Shown: positions 1 through 8,900 of the stretch, one piece after another
Numbering within the stretch: the stretch's first letter is position 1
Layout: every line of letters starts with the position of its first letter
Source of the DNA: Phycisphaerales bacterium
Lineage (GTDB): Bacteria > Planctomycetota > Phycisphaerae > Phycisphaerales > UBA1924
Direction of reading: 5' to 3'
Assembly (NCBI GenBank): GCA_029260265.1
Contig: JAJDDO010000024.1
Span: 497,458 to 561,457, forward strand
DNA length: 64,000 bases
The notes under the pieces: generated by a model
Told to the model about the DNA's origin: nothing
The model's database searches: none
Seen by the model: the letters and a program-made list of their open reading frames with translations, nothing else
Program-made: the position numbers and the translations under genes

Positions 1-1052
1 ATGGATTCCTTGCCTTGGCGTTTGAGCAGGTGCCCGATGCGGATTGGTTTTTTGGCATTGCCGATGATGACCTCGCCCTTGGCTCTGAGCGTGCCCTGAT
101 GAACACGGAAGACACCGAGCTTGCCGACGAACGAGTCGTTGGTGACCTTGAAGACATGGGCGATGACGGGCTTGTTGGCATCGGGTTCAGCGTGGAACTC
201 GTGCTCTTCGCCGTCGGTTTCCTCGCGCTTGAGGAACGGGCGTGGATTGCCTTCGAGCGGGCTGGGGAGCAGCGAGGCCAGGGTGTGCAGCAGCCCGGTG
301 ATGCCCGCACCGGATTTGGCGCTGCAGAAACAGATCGGGACCAGGTGGGCCTCGCGGAGTGCTTTTTCGAACACATCGTGGAGTTGTTGCTTGGTGATGT
401 TGGTTTCGTCGCCGTCCTCGAGGTACTTGTCCATGAGATCGTCTTGCATCTCGACGATCTGCTCGATGATCTGCTGGTGGGCGTCTTGTTCTGAGGAGAA
501 CAGTGTCTCGCCCTCGCCCTCGTCGTCAAAGACATTGATGGTGTCTGATCGGTCGGCGGTGGGGAGGTTGATCGGCAGGCACTCGCCGCCGAACTCTTCG
601 CGGATGCTGTTGACGAGCTTCTCGATTTCTGCCGTGTCCTCGTCGATTTTGTTGATCAGGATCATGCGTGGGAGGTTGCGTTCCTTGGCGATCCGCATCA
701 TTCGTCTGGTCATCGGCTGGATGCCGTCGTGCGCGTCGATGACGACGCAGACGGTTTCGACAGCCGGAAAGACGGAGATGGTGTGCCCCACAAAGTCACC
801 AAGCCCGGGCGCGTCGATCAGGTTGACGGTGTGCCCCTCGTGCTCGAAGTGGAGCATGGTGGTGCGGAGTGAATGGTTGTGGTGTTTTTCTTCTTCGGAC
901 CAGTCGGAGGTGGTGGTGCCTTCTTCGATGGTGCCCATGCGTTTGATGGTGTTGGTGGCGAACAAGAGCCGCTCTGCGAGTAAGGTTTTGCCGGAGCCGG
1001 TTTGACCTACGAGTGCGATGTTCCTGATGTCCGCCGGTGATTGAAGTGCCAT
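1..1052 (-). CDS. EF-G-like translational GTPase, N-terminal part (cut by the window edge)
   Basis: About 350 N-terminal residues of a translation-factor GTPase; the C-terminal part lies beyond base 1. The reading starts at the ATG ending at 1052 (M-A-L-Q-S-P). Visible motifs are the P-loop G-Q-T-G-S-G-K-T near residue 16, the switch II motif D-A-P-G near residue 80, and N-K-I-D, the guanine-specificity motif, near residue 130. The P-loop and the segment after it resemble the EF-G-like (FusA2-type) subfamily rather than canonical FusA, whose P-loop reads A-H-I-D-A-G-K-T. Canonical EF-G drives ribosomal translocation; the role of the paralogue group is less certain. An acidic stretch (D-D-E-G-E-G-E) follows near residue 180. 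The family is secure, the subfamily is inference. Confidence 0.85.
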   Translation of the reverse strand, partial: MALQSPADIRNIALVGQTGSGKTLLAERLLFATNTIKRMGTIEEGTTTSDWSEEEKHHNHSLRTTMLHFEHEGHTVNLIDAPGLGDFVGHTISVFPAVETVCVVIDAHDGIQPMTRRMMRIAKERNLPRMILINKIDEDTAEIEKLVNSIREEFGGECLPINLPTADRSDTINVFDDEGEGETLFSSEQDAHQQIIEQIVEMQDDLMDKYLEDGDETNITKQQLHDVFEKALREAHLVPICFCSAKSGAGITGLLHTLASLLPSPLEGNPRPFLKREETDGEEHEFHAEPDANKPVIAHVFKVTNDSFVGKLGVFRVHQGTLRAKGEVIIGNAKKPIRIGHLLKRQGKES

Positions 1053-1219
1053 GGTTGCCGCCTCCTTTGGGGGCGGGCAATGTCGGCCCATGAACAAACG
1101 CGAGGCGGCAGTGCCCGCAGAACGAGATGTGGTGCCGACGATCGAGCGATCAATCGACGATGCTTATTCTAGCAGGAACCGAACGAATTGGAAGATGAAA
1201 CTGAGAAGGTTCGTGCTGG

Positions 1220-1225
1220 TAGGAT
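1220..1225 (+). promoter_or_regulatory. -10-like hexamer TAGGAT, 6 nt before start codon
   Basis: TAGGAT ends six bases before the ATG at 1232. One of about 15 TANNNT hexamers in this window at that distance, which would make the mRNA leaderless. A weak purine run also lies here, so a short leader is not excluded. Confidence 0.35.
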
Positions 1226-1231
1226 GAGGAC

Positions 1232-2569
1232 ATGGGACTGATCTGCTCAGAGTGTGGGAACCATCCGGGTGATGCGGGGGCGATTGAGCAGGGGCTGCGC
1301 CGGCGGGCTCGACTGGCGGCGCTGCTGGTGTTTCTCCCGATTGTGCTTATGCTGGCGGTTGGGGCGTTGCCTTGGGTGCAGGATCGGCTCGGCAACTGGA
1401 ATGCCATATGGGATGATGGACCGAACTATGGGGGGTCGAGCCCGGTGGGTTTGATCGATCCGCCGGTGCGGTGGGCGGATCTGGAACGGGTTTCGGAGGG
1501 TGACCCGCGGGCGATCGAGCAGCTGCGTTTGTCGATTGAAAATCTGCCCGAGTGGTATCGGCTTTACGCAGGAGATACCGACGGTATCACCCACGCCTTT
1601 AACATTGGCCTTGCTCAGTCACTGTGGGCGACACACGAATCAGACCATGTCACTCTTGATGGCAAGGACTACGCATACAGGCTCTCATCGGTGGAATCTC
1701 GAGGCATCGGGTGGCCCAGTGTGTGGATGACCAAAGAGATTCGCCATCTCTACGCCTACGGCGATCAGCGATTTGAGGCTGAGGCAAGCACACTGAGTGT
1801 GGACGCGGATATGACGCATGCGTCCTCATCTTCGATGCAGATTCGGTGGGGAAACATCGCCTATACCATCTTGCTTGTCGTGATCTGCGGATTTGGTGTT
1901 CGGCGGGCGTGTCTGATGGTGGGTGTGTGTCAACGCCGAGCGACGATGGTGGGCGTGCTTGTTCTTTTGGTGGTTGGGATCAGTTCATTGATCGGAGGAT
2001 TCCGATCGGGCTCAATCAGCGAACAAGCAATATACGGGCACTTTGGCCTGGCCTTGTCAGAAAACAAACGGGATTGGCACTGGGATGAGATTGAGGACGC
2101 ACTCCGATCGGATTCTGCGACCCAGTTCTTTGCTCAGACACTGATCGATGAGTTTGGTGAGATCACCCATCCCAATGAACTGGTGGTGCTCAGTTCGAGC
2201 GCGAACATTGGGGAATCGAGCTATGACCTCAACTTTGGCTACTGGCGGTTCAGACTTCTGAATCTTGGGCATACCAAGCAGTACCTTCGAGATGTGGATT
2301 GGACCGCGACCCAGATCGACTTTGACCGCGATGTACCGTTTTTCTTCGCCAACGGCATGGCCTCGGTGGGCATCACCGCGGGGAGCCCGAAGTCGTACTA
2401 CGGGGCCTTGATTTTGCACAGGAATATATTCTTTGTGCTCGTCGGGCTGTATGTAATCTGGAGGGGGCTTCGGTGGGCAGCATGGCGACAACAGCGGCGG
2501 GTGGTGCGGCGTCGGCAAGCGAAATCGGTCTGCATCTGGTGCCGATATCCGTGCTCTGAATCGAGTTGA
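1232..2569 (+). CDS. Membrane protein with cysteine motifs at both ends, unknown function
   Basis: 445 residues, not recognised as a characterised family. The N-terminus carries C-S-E-C-G (residues 5-9), half of a zinc ribbon, followed by a basic stretch and a transmembrane helix at about residues 28-48. A second hydrophobic region spans about 205-255 and a third about 390-410. The protein ends in a basic segment with C-I-W-C-R-Y-P-C. The region between the helices is probably extracytoplasmic. Similar short zinc-ribbon/transmembrane proteins occur twice more in this window (21785-22150 and 22206-22703), though these are shorter and the overall similarity is limited to the cysteine motifs. 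It stands alone upstream of gltX. Confidence 0.7.
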   Translation: MGLICSECGNHPGDAGAIEQGLRRRARLAALLVFLPIVLMLAVGALPWVQDRLGNWNAIWDDGPNYGGSSPVGLIDPPVRWADLERVSEGDPRAIEQLRLSIENLPEWYRLYAGDTDGITHAFNIGLAQSLWATHESDHVTLDGKDYAYRLSSVESRGIGWPSVWMTKEIRHLYAYGDQRFEAEASTLSVDADMTHASSSSMQIRWGNIAYTILLVVICGFGVRRACLMVGVCQRRATMVGVLVLLVVGISSLIGGFRSGSISEQAIYGHFGLALSENKRDWHWDEIEDALRSDSATQFFAQTLIDEFGEITHPNELVVLSSSANIGESSYDLNFGYWRFRLLNLGHTKQYLRDVDWTATQIDFDRDVPFFFANGMASVGITAGSPKSYYGALILHRNIFFVLVGLYVIWRGLRWAAWRQQRRVVRRRQAKSVCIWCRYPCSESS

Positions 2570-2598
2570 GGACGGCTTGGGCTCCTAAAGTCTGACCT

Positions 2599-4305
2599 AT
2601 GGCGAATACTGAAACGATAACACGATTTGCTCCTTCTCCGACCGGTCACCTCCACATCGGCGGGGCCCGCACGGCCTTGCTTTGCTGGGCGCAGGCCAAG
2701 GCCAATGGGGGCAAGTTCCTGCTCCGGATCGAGGATACCGACCAGCAACGCTCCTCGCAAGCCTCGACGCGGGGGATCCTCGAAGACCTAGCATGGCTTG
2801 GGATTGACTGGGACGAGGGGCCAGAGATGGAGTTTGAAGGCCGGACGCTGGGCGGAGATCCGCGCGATGTCGGCCCGTTTTACCAGGCGCAGCGCCTTGA
2901 GCTCTACAACAAGTCCATCCGCCAGCTGATCGAAGAGGGCAAGGCGTACCCGGCGTTCGAGAAGCCAGAGGAGCTCGAGGCCAAACGCAAAGAGGCCATC
3001 GCCGCCAAGACTGGGTACAAGTATGATCGGTCGGCGTTGTCGATCCCGCTCGACGAACGCATCGCACGGATCGATGCGGGTGAGGACCATGTTGTGCGGC
3101 TGCGGATGCCGGACGAACCGATCACCGTGCACGATCAGATCCTCGGCGATGTCACGGTGAAGCCAGAAGAGTTCGACGATTTTATTATCCGCAAGCGCGA
3201 CGGGTTCCCGACCTACCACCTTGCGGTGACGGTTGATGACGCGCTGATGGGTGTGACTTGTGTCGTGCGTGGGCAGGAACATTTGATTAACACGCCAAGG
3301 CATATCGCGATCCAGCAGGCGTTGGGGTTTGCGACGCCCGAGTACGCTCACCTGCCGCTGATTTTTAATCAGGACGGGTCGAAGATGTCCAAGCGGGACA
3401 AGGACAAGACCGCCAAGAAGGCGGTGCGTGATGCGAAGATGGAGCATTCACCGATCAGCGAGATCGGGCACGAGGATTTCGCCGGGTGGTTGAGGGACAA
3501 GACTCGTCAGCTGCCCGCGGATCGGCTCAACGAGCTGGCCGGGGTGCTCGCGATCGAGCTGCCGGAGATCGAGGTGGAGGATTTCCGCTCGGCGGGGTAC
3601 CTGCCCAGTGCGCTCAATAACTACCTCGCGTTGCTCGGGTGGAACCCAAAGACGAAGAACGAGGACGGCACGGACCTTGAGCACTTTGGCATGGACTATC
3701 TCGCCGGGAATTTCTCATTCCGTGGGGTTGGGAGTTCGCCGAGCAAGTTCGATCGGGTGAAGCTGCTGAGTTTCAATGGCGACACGATCGCGGCGTTGAG
3801 CGATGAGGCATTCGCCAAGGTCTGGCACGATTGGTCACTGCGCCACGACCACGGGATCAGCGAGCGGTTCAGTGAAACCGATTTGTTGACCCTCGCGCCT
3901 GCGGTCAAGACGCGGTGCAAGACGCTGCGTGATGGGCGTAAGGTGATCGGGTTCGCGTTGATCCATGACTGTGATGTCGAGTTTGATGGCAAGTCCGTCC
4001 ACAAGGCACTCATCAAGAGCGACGGCAAAGGGCTTGAGTTGCTCAAGCTGTTCCGTGATCAGATCGGATCGCTCGAAGACTTCACGCCCGACGCGATCGA
4101 GGCAATGGTGAAATGCTTTGCAGAGTCCAACGAAGTCGGGATGGGCAAGATCGCCCAGCCGGTGCGGGTCGCGGTGACAGGCGCCGCGGTGAGCCCCGCG
4201 CTCGGGCAGACGCTGGCAATTCTGGGCAGGGACTCGGTAGTCACGCGGATTGATCGGTGCGTCGAGCATGTTGGGGCTATGACAAACTCAAGCAACGAGG
4301 GGTAA
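2599..4305 (+). CDS. gltX: Glutamyl-tRNA synthetase
   Basis: Charges tRNA-Glu with glutamate in the cytosol. The 568-residue protein opens with the class I signature A-P-S-P-T-G-H-L-H-I-G-G and has R-I-E-D-T-D shortly after; the second ATP-binding signature is K-M-S-K-R at residues 262-266. Between K-M-S-K-R and the conserved G-Y-L-P-x-A-L-N-N-Y-L-A-L-L-G-W block (from residue 333) there are about 65 residues, roughly 50 more than in typical bacterial GluRS. Length is otherwise high-normal. No Shine-Dalgarno is visible; TAAAGT at 2586-2591 ends seven bases before the ATG. The next gene starts five bases after the stop codon. A separate GlnRS follows at 6511, so GluRS need not mischarge tRNA-Gln here. 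Confidence 0.97.
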   Translation: MANTETITRFAPSPTGHLHIGGARTALLCWAQAKANGGKFLLRIEDTDQQRSSQASTRGILEDLAWLGIDWDEGPEMEFEGRTLGGDPRDVGPFYQAQRLELYNKSIRQLIEEGKAYPAFEKPEELEAKRKEAIAAKTGYKYDRSALSIPLDERIARIDAGEDHVVRLRMPDEPITVHDQILGDVTVKPEEFDDFIIRKRDGFPTYHLAVTVDDALMGVTCVVRGQEHLINTPRHIAIQQALGFATPEYAHLPLIFNQDGSKMSKRDKDKTAKKAVRDAKMEHSPISEIGHEDFAGWLRDKTRQLPADRLNELAGVLAIELPEIEVEDFRSAGYLPSALNNYLALLGWNPKTKNEDGTDLEHFGMDYLAGNFSFRGVGSSPSKFDRVKLLSFNGDTIAALSDEAFAKVWHDWSLRHDHGISERFSETDLLTLAPAVKTRCKTLRDGRKVIGFALIHDCDVEFDGKSVHKALIKSDGKGLELLKLFRDQIGSLEDFTPDAIEAMVKCFAESNEVGMGKIAQPVRVAVTGAAVSPALGQTLAILGRDSVVTRIDRCVEHVGAMTNSSNEG

Positions 4306-4310
4306 TCTCC

Positions 4311-5237
4311 ATGAGCGAGGACCATGCTGATAAACGCGTCGTGATCTTTGGCGGCAGCGGGTTCATTGGGATAAACCTTGCCCGGCATCTGTGCACGCTG
4401 GGTTACAAGGTCGTCATTGTCTCGCGGTCCGAACCTGCGAAGGGCGATTGGTCGTTCCTTCGGTGGGACGGGCAGACGCTGGGCGATTGGGCGTCCGCGG
4501 TCAACGGTGCGCACGCGGTGGTGAACCTCGCGGGGCGGACGGTGGATTGTGTGAAGACGCCGCTGAGTTTGGATCAGATCCTGCGTTCGCGCGTGAACAC
4601 CACGCGCGTCGTGGGCGAAGCGGTGCGAGCTGCAGCGAGCCCGCCGCGCGTATGGGTGCAGATGAGCACCGCGCATATCCACGGCGATTCCGAGCAAGAG
4701 GTCGATGAGTCGTCGCACCACGGGCTCGGATGGGCGCCGACAATTGGCGGGCTTTGGGAACAAGCGTTCGACCAAGCGTGCCCCGAGGGTGTGCGAAGGG
4801 TGATTATCCGCACAAGCTTTGTGCTCGGGCGCGAGGGTGCGGCCATGAAGAAACTCGGAATGGTTACCCGGCTGGGGCTCGGCGGCACGATCTCCAATGG
4901 GAATCAGGGCATGAGTTGGATCCATATCCGGGATATGGATCTCATCCAGCAAGGAGCGATCGAGGACAAATCGATGAGCGGGGTGTACATCGCCAGCGCT
5001 CCGAACCCGGTCTCGAACAAGGTGTTTATGAAGTCGTTGCGGAAGGCGATCGGGATGCCGATCGGGCTGCCCGCCGCGGCGTGGATGATCCGATTCGGTG
5101 CAAAATACTTGCTAAAGACCGATCCAGAGCTCGCGATCTACGGGCGATACTGCATCCCTCGCCGGCTGATAGACGAGGGGTTCGAGTTCGCGTACCCAGA
5201 GCTGGACGGGGCGCTTGAAGATCTGTGCTCCAAGTAG
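4311..5237 (+). CDS. TIGR01777 / SDR39U1-type NAD(P)-dependent epimerase (YfcH-like)
   Basis: 308 residues. The start at 4311 is preferred over upstream in-frame codons because GAGGGG (4298-4302) lies at ribosome-binding distance and the upstream region belongs to gltX. The N-terminal Rossmann fold shows V-V-I-F-G-G-S-G-F-I-G near residue 9-19, then V-V-N-L-A-G-R at the position of the extended-SDR N-L-A-G motif. The C-terminal part with G-x-M-I-R/A-K-Y-L-L and the D-P-E-L segment fits the DUF1731 tail of the family. Substrate is unknown for this family as a whole. It lies five bases behind gltX and is probably cotranscribed with it. Confidence 0.9.
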   Translation: MSEDHADKRVVIFGGSGFIGINLARHLCTLGYKVVIVSRSEPAKGDWSFLRWDGQTLGDWASAVNGAHAVVNLAGRTVDCVKTPLSLDQILRSRVNTTRVVGEAVRAAASPPRVWVQMSTAHIHGDSEQEVDESSHHGLGWAPTIGGLWEQAFDQACPEGVRRVIIRTSFVLGREGAAMKKLGMVTRLGLGGTISNGNQGMSWIHIRDMDLIQQGAIEDKSMSGVYIASAPNPVSNKVFMKSLRKAIGMPIGLPAAAWMIRFGAKYLLKTDPELAIYGRYCIPRRLIDEGFEFAYPELDGALEDLCSK

Positions 5238-5333
5238 ATCGGTGTCTTTGGGCGTTCGCTCTTTGGAACATACTGGAAGTGTGTTGGATAACAGACCATG
5301 ACCAATGGGTGTCATAGACACAAGGAGTTTCTC

Positions 5334-6471
5334 TTGCACAATCAGCTTCTATCACCTGTGCAGATTGGACGGTTACACGCAGGCAATCGCATCTGGATGG
5401 CGCCTCTAACTCGAAGCCGTGCGACGATGCCGGGGAATGTGCCAAACGAACTGATGGCCCGGTACTATGCTCAGCGGGCCGGGGCGGGGGTCATTATTGC
5501 CGAGGCTACACCGGTGACCCAATGGGGGCATGGATACTACGCGACACCCGGAGTTCACACCGACGAACAGGTCGAAGGATGGAAGCTGATCACCGATGCG
5601 GTGCACGAGCAGGGGGGCAAAATCGTGCTTCAGCTCTGGCATGTGGGGCGCGTATCACACTCGGCGTTTATGCCCAATGGTGGGCAGCCTGTGAGCAGCA
5701 CCGATGTGATATCGCAATCCAAGACCTACATAGACAGCTCGTATGAGAGGCACGCGAACACCCCCCCGAGAAGGCTGAGGACAGATGAGATCCCAGGGGT
5801 GGTCAATGAGTTTCGCGACGGGGCACAGCGGGCGAAAGATGCCGGGTTTGATGGCGTTGAGATCCATGGGGCGAACAGTTACCTTCTTGATCAGTTTGTT
5901 CGCGATGGCGTGAACAAACGCGATGATGAGTATGGCGGCTCGATTCAAAACCGAATCCGCTTTCCGCTCATGGTCGCACGGGCGGTCGCGGATGTCTGGA
6001 AAGATGCCGAAGGTTCGGCAAGCCGGGTGGGTTACCGGATTTCGCCGTTGAGCGAGCATAAGGAATAAGGATGTTCGAGACTCGGACCCTCTGGCGGTGT
6101 TCTCTGCGCTTGCTGAGGGGTTGGGTTCACTGCGGCTTGGATATTTGCACGCGGTGGAGACTTGGGATCGCTCGCAAATTGATGCAAGGGTGTCCACGGT
6201 GATTCCTGCACTTGTCAAAAAATTCAAGGATGCGGGCGGCGGGCTGTACATTGGAAATGGAGACTACACGCCGGAGCAAGCGGAAGACGCGATCGCCGGC
6301 GGATGGGCCGATGCGATCGCATTCGGCAAGCTCTGGATATCAAACCCGGATCTGCACAACAGGATCGCGGTCAACGGCCCATTCCGAACGCCCGAACCCA
6401 AGACTTTCTATGATGGTGGAGAAGTCGGCTATACAAACTTTCCGACACTTGAGGAGAGTTCGGCGAGTTGA
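5334..6471 (+). pseudogene. Old Yellow Enzyme family NADH:flavin oxidoreductase, frameshifted
   Basis: FMN-dependent ene-reductase family (NemA/xenobiotic reductase group). The first frame (TTG start 5334, behind AAGGAG at 5322-5327) covers the barrel up to R-I-S-P-L-S-E at 6056 and stops at 6066-6068. It includes the hallmark H-G-A-N-S-Y-L-L-D-Q-F and Y-G-G-S-I-Q-N-R-x-R-F. The sequence then continues in another frame (+1 net) with the expected D-V-R-D-S-D-P-L-A-V-F-S-A-L-A-E-G and runs to 6471, including the C-terminal G-D-Y-T and A-F-G-K-L-W-I-S-N-P-D-L. Both halves look otherwise intact, so the lesion is a single-base-scale indel near 6057-6069: either a very recent mutation or a sequencing error. 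Start at 5298 (ATG) is possible but poorer. Confidence 0.85.
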
Positions 6472-6498
6472 GAACTGTTAGCACAAGTTGGCGAGGCG

Positions 6499-6504
6499 TA
6501 CACT
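6499..6504 (+). promoter_or_regulatory. -10-like hexamer TACACT before glnS
   Basis: TACACT ends six bases before the glnS ATG; the surrounding string TACACTTGCCC is repeated in front of the PfkB gene (9982-9992). No Shine-Dalgarno is present. This placement would put transcription start on or next to the start codon. Confidence 0.45.
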
Positions 6505-6510
6505 TGCCCT

Positions 6511-8268
6511 ATGACCGAATCTACAGAAGCACGCCATTTTATACAGCAGATCATCGACGCCGATATTGAATCGGGCAAGTGGGGGCAGCCGGGCGACCAG
6601 TCCGTCGTCACCACCCGGTTCCCGCCCGAGCCCAACGGATACCTGCATCTTGGGCACACCAAGGCGATCTGTCTGTGCTGCGGGCTTGCGCGCGAGTTTG
6701 GCGGGCGGTTCAATCTGCGGTTTGACGACACCAACCCGGCCAAAGAAGAGCAGGAGTTTGTCGACTCGATCAAGGGCGACATCGAATGGCTCGGGGCGCA
6801 GTGGGACGGCGAGGTGCTGTTTGCCTCGGATTACTTTGAGCAGATGTATGAATGGGCGCGCGAGCTGATCACCAAGGGGATGGCGTATGTCGATGACCAG
6901 ACGGTCGAACAGATCCGCGCCGGCCGCGGGAACACCAAAGCGCCCGGCGAGCACTCGCCGTTCCGTGATCGCTCGGTCGAGGAGAATCTCGACCTGTTTG
7001 AGCGGATGAAGAACGGCGAGTTCGAGAACGGATCCAAGGTCCTTCGCGCGAAGATCGACATGAACTCGGGAAACATGAACCTGCGAGATCCGCTGATGTA
7101 TCGAATCGTCAACGCGACGCACCACCGCACCGGCGACACCTGGCATATCTACCCGATGTATGACTGGGCGCACGGCTTGGAGGACTCGATCGAGGGCGTG
7201 ACCCACTCGCTGTGCACGCTTGAGTTCGAGGATCATCGCCCGCTGTATGATTGGTTCATCAACGCGATCAACGAGGGACGCGCCGGCGGTTCAAAGATAC
7301 ACCATTCGCAGCAGATCGAGTTCTCAAGGCTTGCGTTGAGCTACACCAACATGTCTAAGCGGTACATGCGTCAGCTCGTCGAAGAGAATCATGTGCACGG
7401 GTGGGATGACCCGCGGATGATCACGGTCGCGGGTTTCCGCCGGCGTGGATACACGCCCGAGTCATTCTGGATGCTCAGCGAGGATGTCGGGATCACCAAG
7501 TTCAACGCGCTGGTTGATTTTAGTCGGCTCGAGAACATGGTCCGCGAAGACCTGAACACCAAGGCGCCGAGGAGGATGGCCGTGCTCGATCCGATCAAGC
7601 TCGTGATCACCAACTGGGGCGAGCAGGGGGATGAAGATCGAGTTGAACCCGTGGACGGCGTGAACCATCCGAAGGATGAATCACGCGGCACGCGCCCGCT
7701 GTCGTTTGGGAGAGAGCTCTGGATCGAGCGCGAAGATTTTATGATTGACCCGCCAAAGAAGTTTTTCCGGCTCGGCCCGGACCGCGAGGTGCGATTGCGT
7801 TGCGGGTACTGGGTGAAGTGTCATGATTTCAAGACCGATGCCGATGGGAAGGTGACCGAGGTGCATTGCACCTACGACCCATTGACCAAGGGCGGCAACA
7901 ACCCACCCGCCGATGGTGAAGGCAAGGTCCGCAAGGTCAAGGGGACGATCCACTGGGTCAACGCCGACGAGGCGGTTGATGCAGAGGTCCGGATGTTTGA
8001 TCGGTTGTACAACGCCGAGCGCCCGGGGAAGGAGACGGGGAATCACCTTGATGACCTGAACCCGGATTCTCTGGCAGTGGTTACAAACGCGAAGATTGAG
8101 CCAGGCCTGGTCGAGCGGACGGAAGATGAGCCAGACTGGAAGGACGGCATCCGCCGATTCCAGTTCGAGCGGATCGGGTATTTCTGTGTGGATACAGATT
8201 CAACAAGCGAGAAAATGGTATTCAACCGTACGGCGACGCTGCGTGATTCGTGGACGAAGAAGCAATAG
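6511..8268 (+). CDS. glnS: Glutaminyl-tRNA synthetase
   Basis: Charges tRNA-Gln directly with glutamine. 585 residues. The class I signature is P-P-E-P-N-G-Y-L-H-L-G-H-T-K (about residues 34-47), followed by R-F-D-D-T-N-P. The KMSKS-equivalent is N-M-S-K-R. The I-Y-P-M-Y-D-W-A-H-G-L-E-D-S-I-E-G-V-T-H block, which separates GlnRS from GluRS, is clear, and the C-terminal beta-barrel anticodon-binding part is complete. GlnRS is patchily distributed in bacteria and is generally regarded as acquired from eukaryotes. It sits 2.2 kb from gltX, on the same strand but with its own -10-like element directly before the start codon. Confidence 0.97.
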   Translation: MTESTEARHFIQQIIDADIESGKWGQPGDQSVVTTRFPPEPNGYLHLGHTKAICLCCGLAREFGGRFNLRFDDTNPAKEEQEFVDSIKGDIEWLGAQWDGEVLFASDYFEQMYEWARELITKGMAYVDDQTVEQIRAGRGNTKAPGEHSPFRDRSVEENLDLFERMKNGEFENGSKVLRAKIDMNSGNMNLRDPLMYRIVNATHHRTGDTWHIYPMYDWAHGLEDSIEGVTHSLCTLEFEDHRPLYDWFINAINEGRAGGSKIHHSQQIEFSRLALSYTNMSKRYMRQLVEENHVHGWDDPRMITVAGFRRRGYTPESFWMLSEDVGITKFNALVDFSRLENMVREDLNTKAPRRMAVLDPIKLVITNWGEQGDEDRVEPVDGVNHPKDESRGTRPLSFGRELWIEREDFMIDPPKKFFRLGPDREVRLRCGYWVKCHDFKTDADGKVTEVHCTYDPLTKGGNNPPADGEGKVRKVKGTIHWVNADEAVDAEVRMFDRLYNAERPGKETGNHLDDLNPDSLAVVTNAKIEPGLVERTEDEPDWKDGIRRFQFERIGYFCVDTDSTSEKMVFNRTATLRDSWTKKQ

Positions 8269-8294
8269 CGCGACATATTGGTGTGCGTTTTCCG

Positions 8295-8300
8295 TATACT
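8295..8300 (+). promoter_or_regulatory. -10-like hexamer TATACT before the PqiA gene
   Basis: TATACT, close to the bacterial -10 consensus, ends six bases before the ATG at 8307. No Shine-Dalgarno is seen, consistent with a leaderless start. Confidence 0.45.
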
Positions 8301-8306
8301 GCAGTG

Positions 8307-8900
8307 ATGCAACCCCTCGCCGCGTGTCATTGTTGTGGTCTGGTTCATGCGCTCCCGGCGATCGATCGGCGGTCGGTTGCCTGTTGTGTGCGTTGCCGGA
8401 CGGTGATCCGTCATGGGGCGCACCCGCGCAATGCCTCGCGGACGGCGGCGCTGGCCATCGCGGCGATCTTGATTTATCCCCTCGCGTTGACGCTGCCGGT
8501 GATGGAGATCCAGCGGCTCGGGCACACCAGCGAGGCGTCGATCTGGGCGGGGATGGTCGGGCTGCTTTCTGAGGGGCACCTGTTTATTGGATTGACGATC
8601 CTGTTGTTCTCCATCGTTGCGCCGCTGGGGAAGCTCGGGCTGCTGTTGACGCTGTGCGTCGGCAAACGCGGGCTAGAGAAACGAGACCGGGCGAGTGCGT
8701 ACAAACTGATCGAGTTCATCGGACGATGGGGGATGGTCGATGTGCTGCTCGTCGCGGTGCTGGTCGCCATGGTCAAGCTCGGGGACCTGGTGCAGGTTAC
8801 GCCTGGCTTGGGCGTGATCGCGTTCGCGGCGGTGGTCATGCTGAGCCTGATCGCATCGGCGATCTTTGATCCGCATGCGATCTGGGAGGAACAATCATGA
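8307..8900 (+). CDS. Paraquat-inducible protein A family membrane protein (single PqiA domain)
   Basis: 197 residues from the ATG at 8307; an in-frame ATG at 8250 lies inside glnS and is less likely. The N-terminus has a zinc-ribbon-like C-H-C-C-G and C-V-R-C pair (residues 7-31), followed by four transmembrane segments at about 48-65, 95-120, 145-165 and 170-190, the arrangement of one PqiA domain. E. coli PqiA carries two such domains, so this is a half-size version. PqiA-type proteins work with MCE proteins in lipid transport between inner and outer membranes. The following MCE gene overlaps the stop codon by four bases (ATGA), so the two are translationally coupled. Confidence 0.85.
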   Translation: MQPLAACHCCGLVHALPAIDRRSVACCVRCRTVIRHGAHPRNASRTAALAIAAILIYPLALTLPVMEIQRLGHTSEASIWAGMVGLLSEGHLFIGLTILLFSIVAPLGKLGLLLTLCVGKRGLEKRDRASAYKLIEFIGRWGMVDVLLVAVLVAMVKLGDLVQVTPGLGVIAFAAVVMLSLIASAIFDPHAIWEEQS

